This document shows, in pieces, positions 47,276 to 59,185 of a DNA stretch of 64,000 nt (position 1 is the first letter of the stretch; every line of letters begins with the position of its first letter). A program made the translations under genes and the position numbers. The notes beneath the pieces were generated by a model. The model had not been told where the DNA came from and did no database searches. It worked only from the letters and a program-made list of their open reading frames with translations. Origin of the DNA: Homarus americanus (taxonomy: Eukaryota > Arthropoda > Malacostraca > Decapoda > Nephropidae); contig NW_024756914.1 in NCBI RefSeq assembly GCF_018991925.1, positions 4,563,375 to 4,627,374 on the forward strand, in the 5' to 3' direction.

Positions 47276-47484
47276 AGGTGAAATAAGCCGGGGTGCCTAA
47301 TCTTCACGTGATCCTATTCTACATTATAGACTCTCGTGTTTCTCCCGCCAAAATTGTTTATAATGACACGTAAAATGTTTGATTCCGTTCCCCGGGTCAG
47401 CTAATGTTTACTGGACAGACACAAACATGCACACTCCACTTCTCATTCAGTCTTTCTTTCTCACACACACTCTCCATCTTTCAC

Positions 47485-47490
47485 ACACGC

Positions 47491-47538
<48 letters not shown>

Positions 47539-48020
47539 CTTATCTCTCAAACAAATTTTTACCAGGCTTTTCTCACTCACTCTTCACTCACATACTGTAA
47601 GTCACACGGTTACAGTCAAGAGAAATATGTGTGCGTGTTGATCGTGAATACATGTATACACTTGCTTGGGCGTGTACGTATGTGGGGCCACGTGTACGTG
47701 GTGTGGAAGCATGTACTTATTTGGGTGGGGGTACGTTCGTGTGATTACGTGTACGCGCATGTAAACATTATACATCTCTCTGGACGTACGCACGTGTGAG
47801 TGTGCGTGCATGTGCCTGTGTGTACTGTGGGTGTGTGTGTGTGTTTGTAGGTTTTGGCAAGTGTGTGTAGGTGTGTTATATCATGTGTGGGTGTGTGCAG
47901 GCGAGTGGAGGTGTTTTCAAACGGGTGTAGGCTTATTCAGGTGTATGTGTAGGTTTGTATAGGTGTATCGGTGTGTACCGTTGGGTGCAGGTGTGCGAGT
48001 GTGTGTAGGTGTGTACCAGA
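47485..48020. repeat. CA microsatellite and degenerate GTGTGTAGG region
   Basis: CA at about 47485-47535, then GTGTGTAGGTGTG words to 48020 without a fixed period. Confidence 0.85.
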
Positions 48021-48680
48021 GACTGACGCTACCGTTAAGAACCACCAGTTGACACTACCATGAGCTAACATAACCCCGGTAAACTTCAGTGGTACCCGGT
48101 ATTCTGTAATATTATAACCTTCAGTGGTGTCCAGTACCCTACAATGTTATAATATTCAATGTATCCCGGTCTGTACCAAAGGGTAATCCTCACAGGTACC
48201 TGGCGCCTAAATATAGTGTGATTCTCGTGGCTTCTCCCCCAAATATGGTGTAAACTTGAGCATTAACAGGTCCTGTAGTGACGCTTAATGTTCAGTGGTT
48301 CCTGGACGTTTCAGAGCAGTGTAAATATTCAACCCGTAACCTGCAGTGGTATTCGTTTTTTTTTCTTAATAAAATTTTCATTTGTACCCGGAACCTGAAA
48401 GAGGACGGTGGTCTTGGTAAACACGAGTCAGAGAGTGCAGGTTAAGGCGGTACTGGTGAGGAAATATTGACCAAGTGTCCGGGGCTCCTTGTGGCCTCTG
48501 ATGGACAGACTCTGATGTATGCACGCACACCTACACCTAAATTGCCCTACACACCCTCATGCCTAGACACACCCTCATGCAAGCGCTTGCACACGCACAC
48601 ATCCATCTACGATAATAATAATGATAATTATGAAAATGACAATGATTTTGAAAATACTAAGTGTATTGATGATAAAAATA
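48020..48680. repeat. Very degenerate TTCAGTGGTACCCGGT repeats and unique DNA
   Basis: CAGTGGTACCCGGTA, CAGTGGTGTCCAGTA and CAATGTATCCCGGT recur at about 45-60 bp between 48080 and 48380. Otherwise no feature. Confidence 0.45.
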
Positions 48681-48681
48681 T

Positions 48682-48684
<3 letters not shown>

Positions 48685-48762
<78 letters not shown>

Positions 48763-48763
48763 C
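48685..48763. repeat. AT dinucleotide repeat
   Basis: About 39 uninterrupted units. Confidence 0.96.
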
Positions 48764-48769
48764 AATAAC

Positions 48770-49167
48770 TGTCATTTAATAGCATCATTTAGTATTACAT
48801 TGATAAGAGAGAGTTGTGACGCCGACAAAAGACAACTTTATTTAAGAGAATCCTCAATGTCATCAAACAGAAAAATTGGTTTTAAAAATCAATCATAATT
48901 TAATTGTACTGAAGCTCATTCATAATATTTCGCGTGATTTCTTTACACTTTGGCCTTTATAACGTGGGTGACTACTGGTAACTAAAGTGAACGATCTTTA
49001 TTCCTAAAACATAATCAGGTCAAACTAAACTTATTTGTTACATAGTACCGCATAGGAGCACAAGGCCACGAGGGGAGGGGCGGGGTAGTGCAGTAGTAGG
49101 TGTAAGAGACCTTGTTTTACCTCAGACAGAGTTATTTAATAATGTAAGCTAATTATTATTAAAATTA

Positions 49168-49203
<36 letters not shown>

Positions 49204-49960
49204 TAGGGTGAAATATATGCCATTAAAGTATATATTTCACAAAGATATACAGTATGTTTACATAAGAATAACTAACGAATAACCAAACCACTAATATGCC
49301 AGGTATATGTCCATACCTGGCAACAGTGAACTATATCACACAAAACACGAGTACATGACAGCGATGAACAAGACAACAGGATATGACTGGTGATATATGG
49401 TTAATGATTATACAACTGGTGAAATGTCGTAAACACGTAAATAACATTAAAGATTATATACTGTAACACTACTGTACCTTAAGGTGAAAACATTTAAACA
49501 CACCATATATTTACACTTCGTTTTAGCCAACCCCTTTACTTGCTTATGGTTTACTCGACGTTCACAATAATCCTTCGACCGTGATGCACAAATACTGTAC
49601 CGAACATCAACATTCAGTCATCACTAAAGTAAACCGTTACGCAAGAGTGCTTAATGACATTCAAAAATATTATTAAAGATATTATTTGATGAACTTTTAC
49701 CGCGGAACATTGTACGAGGAAGGATTTTCTACAGCAGAGGTAAATACTGTACTGTACCAACTTATTCTATACACAAACGCGTCTCAAGTTATTGTTCGTT
49801 TTCGATCCCACGGAACTATGGCTACTAGATACGGTACTTTTTTACCTGACTTACAGACATCTTATAAAAAAAATTGCATGTGTTGCACTGAAATCACTAC
49901 ATGACCCTTACCTTCATCCCAAATAAGTTTTGCATTAAATTTAAAAAGAAAACAATTAAA
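48770..49960. other. AT-rich unique DNA, no gene seen
   Basis: A GT tract lies at 49170-49201. A 72-codon plus-strand frame at 49686-49904 has no recognisable domain and is most likely chance. Confidence 0.6.
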
Positions 49961-49965
49961 TATGT

Positions 49966-50178
49966 ACAGTGCCCTTCACTAGTGCGTTTACAGGGGCTCG
50001 TCAGGTTTTGTGCAGCGTGGCAGCCCTGTGTGTGTTTACATTCGACAGAAGGAAACTCGCAATAGTAAACATACTATGGAATCAAAGTAAAACATTATTA
50101 AAACAAACATCTGAACGTAATGATTTGTGGAATATTTATATGACGAGCCCCTGTAAATGCACTAGTGAAGGCGAGTGT
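49966..50178. mobile_element. Tc1/mariner-type MITE, about 213 bp
   Basis: Inverted ends 49964-50003 and 50141-50180 match at 36 of 40 positions. The best block is CCTTCACTAGTGC then TTTACAGGGGCTCGTCA. The outer sequence is TA-CAGT on the left and CACT-TA read inward on the right, consistent with the TA duplication and CAGT start of Tc1/mariner elements. The core of about 137 bp has no transposase. The end sequence is unlike the 744-2244 element, so it belongs to another family. A weak repeat of the flanking CATGTGTTRCAYTGAAAT words on each side (about 49877 and 50207) suggests insertion into an older local duplication. Confidence 0.7.
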
Positions 50179-50534
50179 ACATTATTTTACCTGAAAATAA
50201 ACACTGCATGTGTTACATTGAAATACATCTGTAATCTATCCGCACCAGAAAGAAAAACTTTTCGCGTTGTACTAAAAACAAGACATGAACTTTAACTTCA
50301 CCTAAAACAAACTTCATATAATGTGATAAACAGAAATAAATACACACAGTATGTACTGCATCTACACTTGAGAACACTGTACTGTACTGTATAGTATTGT
50401 ATTGTAACTGTACTAAAATACATGAACCTTACCTCCATCTGAAAAACAAACACTAAACTACCTTTCTAAATGTCATTCTAAGTGTTACATTAAACCAAGA
50501 CTTGTAACCTAACCTAACCCTAAAGTTAACACTG

Positions 50535-50589
50535 TTACAATCCTTGATTTACTTTAGTACCTGACGTTATCACCGCCAGGTTCCCGATA
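50535..50589 (-). CDS. Possible terminal exon of the minus-strand gene
   Basis: On the minus strand ATGCTGCCTTTCAG, a good 3' splice acceptor, precedes 50589. Joining the TG left over from exon 50-51 kb gives TGT (Cys), then a short open frame IGNLAVITSGTKVNQGL ending in TAA at 50535-50537. The phase agrees with the upstream exon, but 17 codons open by chance is unremarkable and no polyadenylation signal was pinned down. Confidence 0.25.
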
Positions 50590-50854
50590 CTGAAAGGCAG
50601 CATTGATAGTAAGATGCAAGCAATAAAAAAATAAAACCAAGTGTGCTCCAGGCAAAATAAGGCTCAGTATACAAAATTTATCCCCACTTTATGAACTATG
50701 AAGAATAAATCTAACTAACTAGTACTGTATATTAAATCTTATTAACTCCATGTTAATTTACAAGTGACTAAATTTTGTCTGTGGAATTTTAGTAAAATTT
50801 CAATCCCTGAAATAAATAGTAAATTTAGAAAGGTACATTTAAAACTGAACCACA

Positions 50855-51170
50855 GTATAACCTAACCTAACCCAACCTAGTATAACTGATACACAATATT
50901 ATGACGCAGCCTAGTACAGTATAACCCAACCTAGTATAACTGATACACAATATTATGACGCAGCCTAGTACAGTATAACCCAACCTAGTATAACTGATAC
51001 ACAATATTATGACGCAGCCTAGTACAGTATAACCCAACCTAGTATAACTGATACACAATATTATGACGCAGCCTAGTACAGTATAACCCAACCTAGTATA
51101 ACTGATACACAATATTATGACGCAGCCTAGTACAGTATAACCCATCCTAGTATAACTGATACACAATGTG
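50855..51170. repeat. 54-bp satellite inside the putative intron
   Basis: Six copies of a unit made of CCTAGTACAGTATAACCCAA, CCTAGTATAACTGATACACA and ATATTATGACGCAG, almost identical. It carries CCTAACCTAACCC at its left edge. The unit is divisible by three, so a 99-codon reverse frame is artefactual. Confidence 0.95.
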
Positions 51171-51204
51171 AATTAGTTTCAAACACTCGGGGTTATGTAC
51201 TTAC

Positions 51205-51252
51205 CAGAGCGCTTCTTTATCTCCATCACTTGTCTTGCACTGAAGTTTAAAC
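51205..51252 (-). CDS. 48-bp internal exon of unrecognised gene
   Basis: On the minus strand GTTTTTACAG precedes 51252 and GTAAGTAC follows 51205, both close to consensus splice sites. The 48 bp read, with one base completing the previous codon, as FKLQCKTSDGDKEAL plus two bases. The phase fits exactly with the donor at 51918 upstream: exon A ends with AG of a codon, this exon supplies the G (AGG, Arg). That agreement, plus two strong sites, is the main support. It is too short to be found as an open frame on its own. Confidence 0.5.
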
Positions 51253-51917
51253 CTGTAAAAACAAACCAGTGTTAAAAACAAGGATTTACTATAGTGTGTT
51301 AGTTAAATAAAACCTTGTAAAATATTAAACCTCGTGACAATACAGTACAGTAGTTCTCTGAAACTACAATACTGCCAAGATAAAATACCCATCAAGGACT
51401 AAGGTCAATGATTCCTATTCAGGTATAATTTTCAGTTATCAATGTCCTTCACCTCAGATAATAAAAACAAAATAAACTACCAAGTAATGAGATATAATTT
51501 CTTACTCTTACTACTTATACAGTACTATTCTGTCTCTCAAAGATAACTATGAAACTTTCAATACACATGGAAGGTCTGTAAGGTACAGTACGGTACAGTG
51601 CAGTACAGTACACTAGCCACTACCTTACAGCATCCATAACTTCACTTTCCTACAAATTTTCTCTCTACATCTGCTACTAATCACCAGATAAACAAACACA
51701 CATAAAGACAAGATACATCCTAAGACGCCACCTGAAGGGTAATTTATCTCTGCGCTGCTTCACTCATTTTCCACAACAATGATCACTTCACTCATTCTTG
51801 TAGTGGTCGTTGGCATGGGAGTTGTCGGAGATCTGGCGAGGTCCTGAGGCTGACCGCTGAAGGAGGACGTAGCTCGGGACACAGCCACAATGCCCCACAA
51901 TTCTTGCGAAGACTCAC

Positions 51918-53304
51918 CTTGAGCGAGTTTTCATTTCAGACCTGTGTTGTGAGAAGAGGGCACACCACGACAACCTGGAGAGGGAAACAGTTGACAGTTG
52001 TAACACCCTCATCTGGGAGGTTGATAGATACCTATTTTCAGACGACGATAGGCACCAGGAACAGTGGGTCCTCATTGCCAATTTAATCAGCGATGACAGC
52101 TTTCTTTCCTTTTGAGATGCTTGGTCCTGGTGTAGTTGGTCTCCTCCAGTATGGCAAGTGTTGGAAAGAGTCGAGTCCAGGAATGATAATGGCAGTCTTG
52201 CTTCTTCTTCTTGTATTGTTGTGTCTTCTATTTCATTGTTGAGGTAAATTACAGCCAGAATACTCGGGTCATTCTTTAGAACAACATAACCGTCTGTGGT
52301 ACTCGTAGCTCCGAAGCAGAATCCAGCACCTGGGTGTCTCAATGCTGCCTCACGCAACAGTCATACTTATAAGCAGTTTCAGTGCCATTTGGGAAACTCA
52401 ATCTCGCTCGCTTGGGTTGGGCACGTTCTTGCTGCTGCTGCTGCTTTCTTCTCCCCCTTAGACTGGACTGTTTTAGATCCTTCCAGTACGTTGGTGTCGT
52501 CGCCAGCATCATCAGTATCGAGATCGTGTTCGCTCAGTGTCCCCTCTGATACAGGGAGAGCAGTAGCTACCTCAAGGGACGGGTCAGGCATGGTGGAGTG
52601 AGGAGACTCGACTTTGAGAGCTTGTGTCAGAGGAGCGATGATGATATGTGTAGAACAAGGGAATGCGTGGAGGGTCAGTGAGGGCAACACCACTGCTCCC
52701 TTGAAGGTCACACCACAGTGGCACAGTCCTCACCTGGCACATTCATCACACCAAGGTTCACCGTCCAGGTCCTGTGTCACGGTACCCAGGGAGGACAGAG
52801 GTGTAACCCTCCCATACTGTAGGAGGAACTGTGTCCCATACACTAGAGGAGGGAGTAGGGTGAAGGGTCTCAGGGTCTGTTGAACTCTGACCTCGACCCT
52901 GGAAAGGGGTGGGCAGCGACCCCTAGCCATAGGTTCCCAGCCGTCACCATCACGTCGTCCTTTGGTGACCAAATATCCCTCCTCCTAGAGACTGGCCTGA
53001 TGGCACTTAACATTATTAGGGAGCTGCCACGGAAGAACCTGTACAGGGGATCCTCCCTATGTACAATTATCTTTCCTTTACTACATGTGACAACCAATGG
53101 CCCCTCGGGCACTCTCACCCACTGATCCTCAAGGTCTAAGGCAAACATAAACGCCGCTGCTTCTCGGTTGGTCGCTGTAATGCTTTGGCGCTTCGCCTCG
53201 CACAGGACACTAGGGGGTGCATAATAAACCAGCCCCAGCGCCTGCGTGAAGCAAATCTGAATCTGGCTACACACGAGACGCAAGCAGCTTGCACATAAAT
53301 TTCC
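51918..53304 (-). CDS. Large exon of unrecognised gene, with disruptions
   Basis: Function unknown; I recognise no family. The exon is bounded on the minus strand by CACAACACACAG before 53304 and GTGAGT after 51918, and begins in phase 0 with GNLCASCLRLVC. It is the only long non-repetitive coding stretch in the window, about 460 residues: a cysteine pair CASC, a conserved-looking block (ALGLVYYAPP, LDLEDQWVRVPEGPLVV, YRFFRGSSLIML), then PFTLLPPLVYGTQFLLQYG, a cysteine cluster WCDECAR-stop-GLCHCG, an acidic and alanine-rich segment, and a C-terminal part with GAGFCFGATSTTDGYVVLKN. Breaks: a one-base shift near 52910, TGA at 52730-52732 (a CGA-to-TGA change would explain it), and two compensating shifts near 52390 and 52355. 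Splice sites argue against a processed copy. It is either a decaying gene or an assembly with base errors. A 5' exon and start codon were not found. Confidence 0.5.
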
Positions 53305-53319
53305 CTGTGTGTTGTGTGG

Positions 53320-54140
53320 TGAGGTGTGGATATGGTAATATAATATGGGTATGTGGTGTGGGTGGGGTACTATAGCGTGGGTATAGTACAATATACAGTA
53401 GTGTGAGTGTGAGTCTGTGGTGAGTGTAGGTATGTAATGAGTGTGGGTATGTGATAAGGGTGTGGAATTGTGGATATGTGATGAGTGTGGGTATAGGGTA
53501 ATGGTGTGGGTATGGTACTATAGTGTGAGTGTGAGTCTGTGGTGAGTGTAGGTATGTAATGAGTGTGGGTATGTGATAAGGGTGTGGAATTGTGGATATG
53601 TGATGAGTGTGGGTATGGGTGGGGCCACTTTAGGTATACTTTAATGGGTGGTGATGCTATAGGGTGGTGGACAGGGTGGGTTGGGATGGTGAAATTAGCT
53701 GGGTGGGTGGAGGAGGGAAGTGGGCGGACTGGTCTGGGCGAGTTAGATAGATAAGGGTGGAATGGCCGGGATGATGGTGGGTGAAGGTAGACAGACGACA
53801 CAGTGTGTAAGTAGACAGGGTGGGCGGGGTAAACGGAATGGGCGGAGTGGGCGGGTATCCGGTATACAGCATTAGCTCTGTCCTCATGGTCATTGATGCG
53901 TAAAGCCACGATCATGAGCATGAGGGTATGAGGGTATGTGGTGTGTATGTGGTTATGTGAGTACAGTATGTATATGAATATGTGGGGGTGTGGGTATGGG
54001 TGTGTTTCAATGTGGATAGTTAGCTTTGAGTGTGTGGATGTTGGTAACGTAAGTGCATGTGTGTGTGTGTGTGTTTATGAGGATATGTGAGTATGTGATC
54101 ATGTATGTGTGTTTGTGTGTGTCTGTGCTCATGTGTGTGA
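53320..54140. repeat. GTGTGGGTATG-type degenerate repeats
   Basis: A block of about 125 bp (53398-53500 and 53521-53620, TGTGAGTGTGAGTCTGTGGT followed by GAGTGTAGGTATGTAATG) is directly duplicated. Less regular GGGTGGGCGG and GTGTATGTGG words continue to 54140. Confidence 0.85.
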
Positions 54141-54307
54141 CTGGACGTGTGTGAGGAGGTGATAATATTATACACACACCGTCAGCTTCAGACACCGACA
54201 CGACGTACAGCAAAACTCACAAAATATGTCTCAAAAACCCGAGCCCGTGTCCTGGTTATCATCATCCCACAGGAAATATTTAATACCAGCTGCTAATTGT
54301 CTCCTTA

Positions 54308-54308
<1 letters not shown>

Positions 54309-54349
<41 letters not shown>

Positions 54350-54356
54350 ACACACA
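54309..54356. repeat. CA microsatellite
   Basis: CA run with one CATACA interruption. Confidence 0.95.
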
Positions 54357-54832
54357 GGAGAAGTACCACAAACGGAAGAAGATATAAGACTGAGATCGAC
54401 GAGAACTGATGGCCACAAACATAATTAACGTTAAATAAAACGCATCGGTAATTATACACAATAATGATATACACAGACTTAACAAAAAGTGAAATAATCA
54501 AAATTAATGAGTCATAATCAGTGTGATAATTATAAAACTGAAGGTAAAAAAAAAAAACACTTGACTAACACAATAACAATAACATTGGTGCATAATTTCG
54601 ATACAAAGAGGAAATGAGAGCAGAAATTACTAACACCAGAACAACAGTTAGACCAAACAGGTAATTTGTTGAACGACCGTGTAAGAAATGTAATCAATAT
54701 ATCTGTGATCAGGGAGTTGAGACACACGAAACAGATTGCTACTTACATGATGCATAAACTTTACACACGTTGAATATAAGAACAAAACCAGCCGCTGGGC
54801 AAACAACTACACCACCGTCGTTCACTAGTTCA

Positions 54833-55175
54833 GCTGGGGCTTCATCCTGGCGATATGTTCTGAATATACAATGATGAGGTCAAGCCTGTATGAGTCAAAG
54901 GTCAGTAACTACCTGGAAATCATTATGAGTCGACTTTCAGAGGTACTATACACTACCCACTGAGGCCTTCAAGACACCATACATAAGGTTAAGTGTTGTG
55001 TATACATGTGTCAGAATCAGCAGGTGAGAAAATATGGGTCTCAGTTAGTGGTCAGTGAAGAGGACCTCTGATAGTTGACTCATAATGATTTCCAGGTAGC
55101 TATTGACCTTTGACTCATACAGGCTTGACCTCATCATTGTATATTCAGAACATATCGCCAGGATGAAGCCCCAGC
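54833..55175. mobile_element. Foldback with 112-bp arms
   Basis: 54833-54944 and 55064-55175 are inverted copies differing at four of 112 positions (about 96% identical), separated by a 119-bp unpaired loop. Arms begin GCTGGGGCTTCATCCTGG. No transposase, no clear target-site duplication, and no TA/CAGT start, so a foldback-type MITE or a hairpin locus are both possible. A transcript would form a long dsRNA stem. Confidence 0.85.
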
Positions 55176-55179
55176 AGGT

Positions 55180-55520
55180 GTCCAGCTCACCTTGGATCCT
55201 GGTTTGTGTGTGCAGTACAGTATGTAAATCACCAGGTTAATTATTTATATTTTCTTTTATTTACCGTATGTAAGGCTGAACGCATAAACATCAATTAGTC
55301 TTATGTATTAAATTTCCACGTACAGTTGTTAAATGTTTATACAAATATATTCATTGTATTACCTAAACTGTTCTTATTACACTTACAGTTTATAATACAA
55401 TAACATTTTTGCACTAGACTTAACATAGTGAACTAATATTATAATTCTTCTTTCTTTACTCACACTGTATTTATAAAGAAGCACATTATAGCAGTATACT
55501 TACAGTTAATGAGCATTATA
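55180..55520. other. AT-rich unique DNA, no gene seen
   Basis: No repeat or coding signal. A donor-like CCAAGGTGAGC on the minus strand (about 55185-55195) has no supported exon. Confidence 0.55.
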
Positions 55521-55521
<1 letters not shown>

Positions 55522-55579
<58 letters not shown>

Positions 55580-55678
55580 CTAATAAAGTGTTATTTCTTG
55601 CCTTGTTCTTACTGATGATGACATAACGCTATGACGCACGTAACAACACCTGAGAAGATTATGACACACACACACAGC

Positions 55679-55735
<57 letters not shown>
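55522..55735. repeat. Inverted GT and CA microsatellites
   Basis: GT (about 55522-55578) and CA (about 55679-55735), 100 bp apart, each near 57 bp. They can pair as one long hairpin. Confidence 0.93.
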
Positions 55736-55737
<2 letters not shown>

Positions 55738-55749
55738 TACTTACACAAG

Positions 55750-55822
55750 ACGACAAACCACACAGGAGAACCACAGGAGAACCAGGAGAACCACACAGGA
55801 GAACCACAGGAGAACCGCATCG
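55750..55822. repeat. CACAGGAGAACCA repeat
   Basis: Six copies of ACAGGAGAACC with optional extra CAC. Confidence 0.9.
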
Positions 55823-56054
55823 AGACGGCTTCCTGTGACCACCAAAATAATCGCCATTAAAACTTCCTAAGAACCTCTATTTAATTTTCTTTATCTGTCT
55901 TATCTAAGTAAAGAGGCTGTGGGAGGCCAGGCGAACCTCCAAACCTCCATAACATAAATTCCAGCGGCCTCATAATCTCCCAGACTCCCTCCAAATAACT
56001 CCAACAAAACACTAGAACCATCTGCTGCAACGTTACCAACCAAACTCCACTCTA

Positions 56055-56460
56055 CCTCCAACATTACCAACAGCTCCAACACTACCAACACCATCAGAAC
56101 CCACACGGGACCTCCAACACCACCAGGATCTCCAACACTACCTCCAACACCATCAGGACCTCCAACACTACCGACCTCCAACACCATCAGGACCTCCAAC
56201 ACTACGACTACCAGAACCTCCAACACCACCAGGATCTCCAACACTACCTCCAACACCATCAAGACCTCCAACACTATCCACTACCAGGACCTCCAACACC
56301 ACCAGGATCTCCAACACTACCTAACACATCATCAGGACCTCCAATACTACGACCTCCAACACCACCAGGCCTCCAACACCATCAAGACCTCCAACACTCC
56401 ACTACCAGGACCTCCAACACCATCAGGACCTCCAACACTACCTCCAACACCACCAGGATT
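56055..56460. repeat. ACCTCCAACACCATCAGG repeat
   Basis: About 20 units of 15-21 bp (CCTCCAACACTACC, CCTCCAACACCACCAGGAT) in mixed order. Confidence 0.92.
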
Positions 56461-56520
56461 GACCAGATAGCGTCCAAGAAACATATAAACAAAATAACAA
56501 TAAACCCGATTTTAGTTCCC

Positions 56521-56725
56521 ATCTTCCCTTAACTCTTCTTCTCCTCCTCTCTCCCCCCTTCTTCCTCCCTTATCTTCTCTTCCTCCTTCCATCTTCCTCC
56601 CTTTCCTTCTCTCACCCTATCTCCTCTTTCCTCCTCCCATTCTTCATCCTTCTCTATTATCTCCCTCCCTCCTTCTTCCCCCTCCTCTCTTTCTTTCTCT
56701 CTTCTCGTCATCCCCATTCTTCTCC
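56521..56725. repeat. Polypyrimidine block
   Basis: CTCCTTCC-type sequence with almost no purine runs, immediately left of the purine-rich domain. The strand bias flips within about 40 bp. Confidence 0.88.
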
Positions 56726-57670
56726 TATCCCTCACTGCCCCTCTGGCACAGAGCAAGGGCAACAAGGAGCAGATAACAAGGGAGGGGAGGGGAGGAGGAG
56801 GGAGGGAGGGAGGAGGGGAGGAGGGAGGGGAGGAGAGGAGGGAGGGGAGGAGGGAGGGAGGGAGGAGGGAGGAGGAGGGGAGGAGGGAGGGAGGAGGAGG
56901 AGGGGAGGGAGGAGAGGGAGGGAGGGAGGGAGGGAGGGAGGGAGGGAAGGGAGGAGGGAGGGAGGAGGAGGGAGGAGAGGGAGGAGGCAGGAGGGAGGGA
57001 GGGAAGGAGGAGGAAGGGGAGGAGCCTCATCTTATATGAATGAGATGGAGTAGGAAGAAAGAGGAGGAGAGGAGGGGGAGGGAGGGGAGGGAGATCATGG
57101 AGAGGGGAGATGGGAAGAGATGATGGGGGGGAGGGGAAGGAGAGGACCTACTGTTATGAAGGGGATAGAGGAGAGGAAGAAGGGGAGGAGGAGGGGGGAG
57201 TACTCAACTGATTTCATAAAGGAGGAGGAGGAGAATGATGATGATGATGATGATGATGATGAGGAGGAGAAGGAGGAAGAGGAGGAGGGACAAGGAGGAG
57301 AGGGTAAAAAATGGGGAGAGGAGGGAGGGTAAGGGAAGACAGGAAAAACAGGATATATGAAGAGGAGGGGAAGGAGGAGGAAGAGGGGGAGAGGGGAGGA
57401 GGAGGAGGAGGAGGAGGAGAAAGTGACTCATACTGGAAGGGGGAGGGGGAACAGGGGAATGAGAGGAATGAAGAAGGAAGAGAAGAAGAGGCAAGGAGAA
57501 ACAAGAAAGAGAAGGATGAGAAAGAAAGGAAGAGAAGCAACAGGAAGGAAGGGAGAGAGAACTAGGGAGAGTAGAAGGAAGAGAAGGAAGAAGGAGAAGA
57601 AAAGAAGAGCAAAAACGAAAGATAAATGACAATAACGAGGAGATAGAAAGAATAAATCCGGCAAAAAAAA

Positions 57671-57739
<69 letters not shown>

Positions 57740-57946
57740 AGGTGAAGTAAAGTGGTGTTGGGGAGAAGTAAAAGTAGGGGAAGGAAGGGGAAACAGATGA
57801 GGAAAGGGAGAAGAGGGAGGGAAGAGACTTGGGGAAGTAATGATGATAGAGGGGAGGAGAGGGGAGAGGGGAGGACGAAGAGCACTGTGAGAGAGGCTAA
57901 TGGAAGCATGTAGGAAGGGAGAGCTAGAGGGGAAGAAAAGCAGAGA

Positions 57947-58003
<57 letters not shown>

Positions 58004-58047
58004 AAGGTGAATGAAAGGAGAGGAGTTGGGAGGAGAGGCGAGAATAA

Positions 58048-58120
<73 letters not shown>

Positions 58121-58141
58121 GGGGAGAGGTGAGGGAGAGAG

Positions 58142-58500
<359 letters not shown>

Positions 58501-58676
58501 GGAGATAAGTGAAGTCACGAAGATATTTTTGAGGAGAACTTTTGGAGAGATATTTAATGGAATAAAAAAAGAAAGAATTAAATAGAGGCTTTTGGAGGAT
58601 GGATCAGAGAAGCTTGAAGAGGGACGATTTGGAGGAGAGGAATGAAGGAAAGAGTCTGGAGGGTTGTTTTTGGAAG

Positions 58677-58733
<57 letters not shown>

Positions 58734-59063
58734 TTCAAGGAGAATTTTTGAAGGAGGTGTACTGTAGATGGTGTGTTTGGAGGAGAAGCTTTGAATGGAG
58801 TTTGGAGTGACGATTTGAGGAGAGATTTTTGAAGAAGAGGTTTATTGAAGACAGTTTGAGTAGAGGGCCTGTGAAAGCTTTTGGAGAAGGATGGAGGAGA
58901 GTCTGGAGGTTAGACCTGGAGGGAAAATTTGGAGGAAAGATTTGGAAGAGAAATTGGAGGAAGAGCTGGGATAAGTTTGCAGGGAGAATTGGGAGGAAGA
59001 AGGGCATAAAGGAGTGCGAGAGAAGTGAGGAATTGTAAATTAAAACATAGAGCAAGGGGGAAG

Positions 59064-59185
59064 GGAAGGAAGGAAGGAAGGAAGGAAGGAAGGAAGGAAG
59101 GAAGGAAGGGGATGAAGGGAAGGAAGGAAGAAGATGGAAGGAAGGAAGGAAGGAAGGAAGGAAGGAAGGAAGGAAGGAAGATGGA
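59064..59185. repeat. GGAA tetranucleotide repeats
   Basis: Two GGAA arrays split by GGGGATGAAGGGAAGG and AGATGG. Confidence 0.93.

Noticed and set aside
49686..49904. 72-codon plus-strand frame beside the MITE
   Set aside because: Short, no domain, no splice context; the next frame (49969-50295) runs straight through the MITE.
52296..52601. Plus-strand frame of 101 codons opposite the minus-strand exon
   Set aside because: Antisense shadow of the minus-strand coding sequence.
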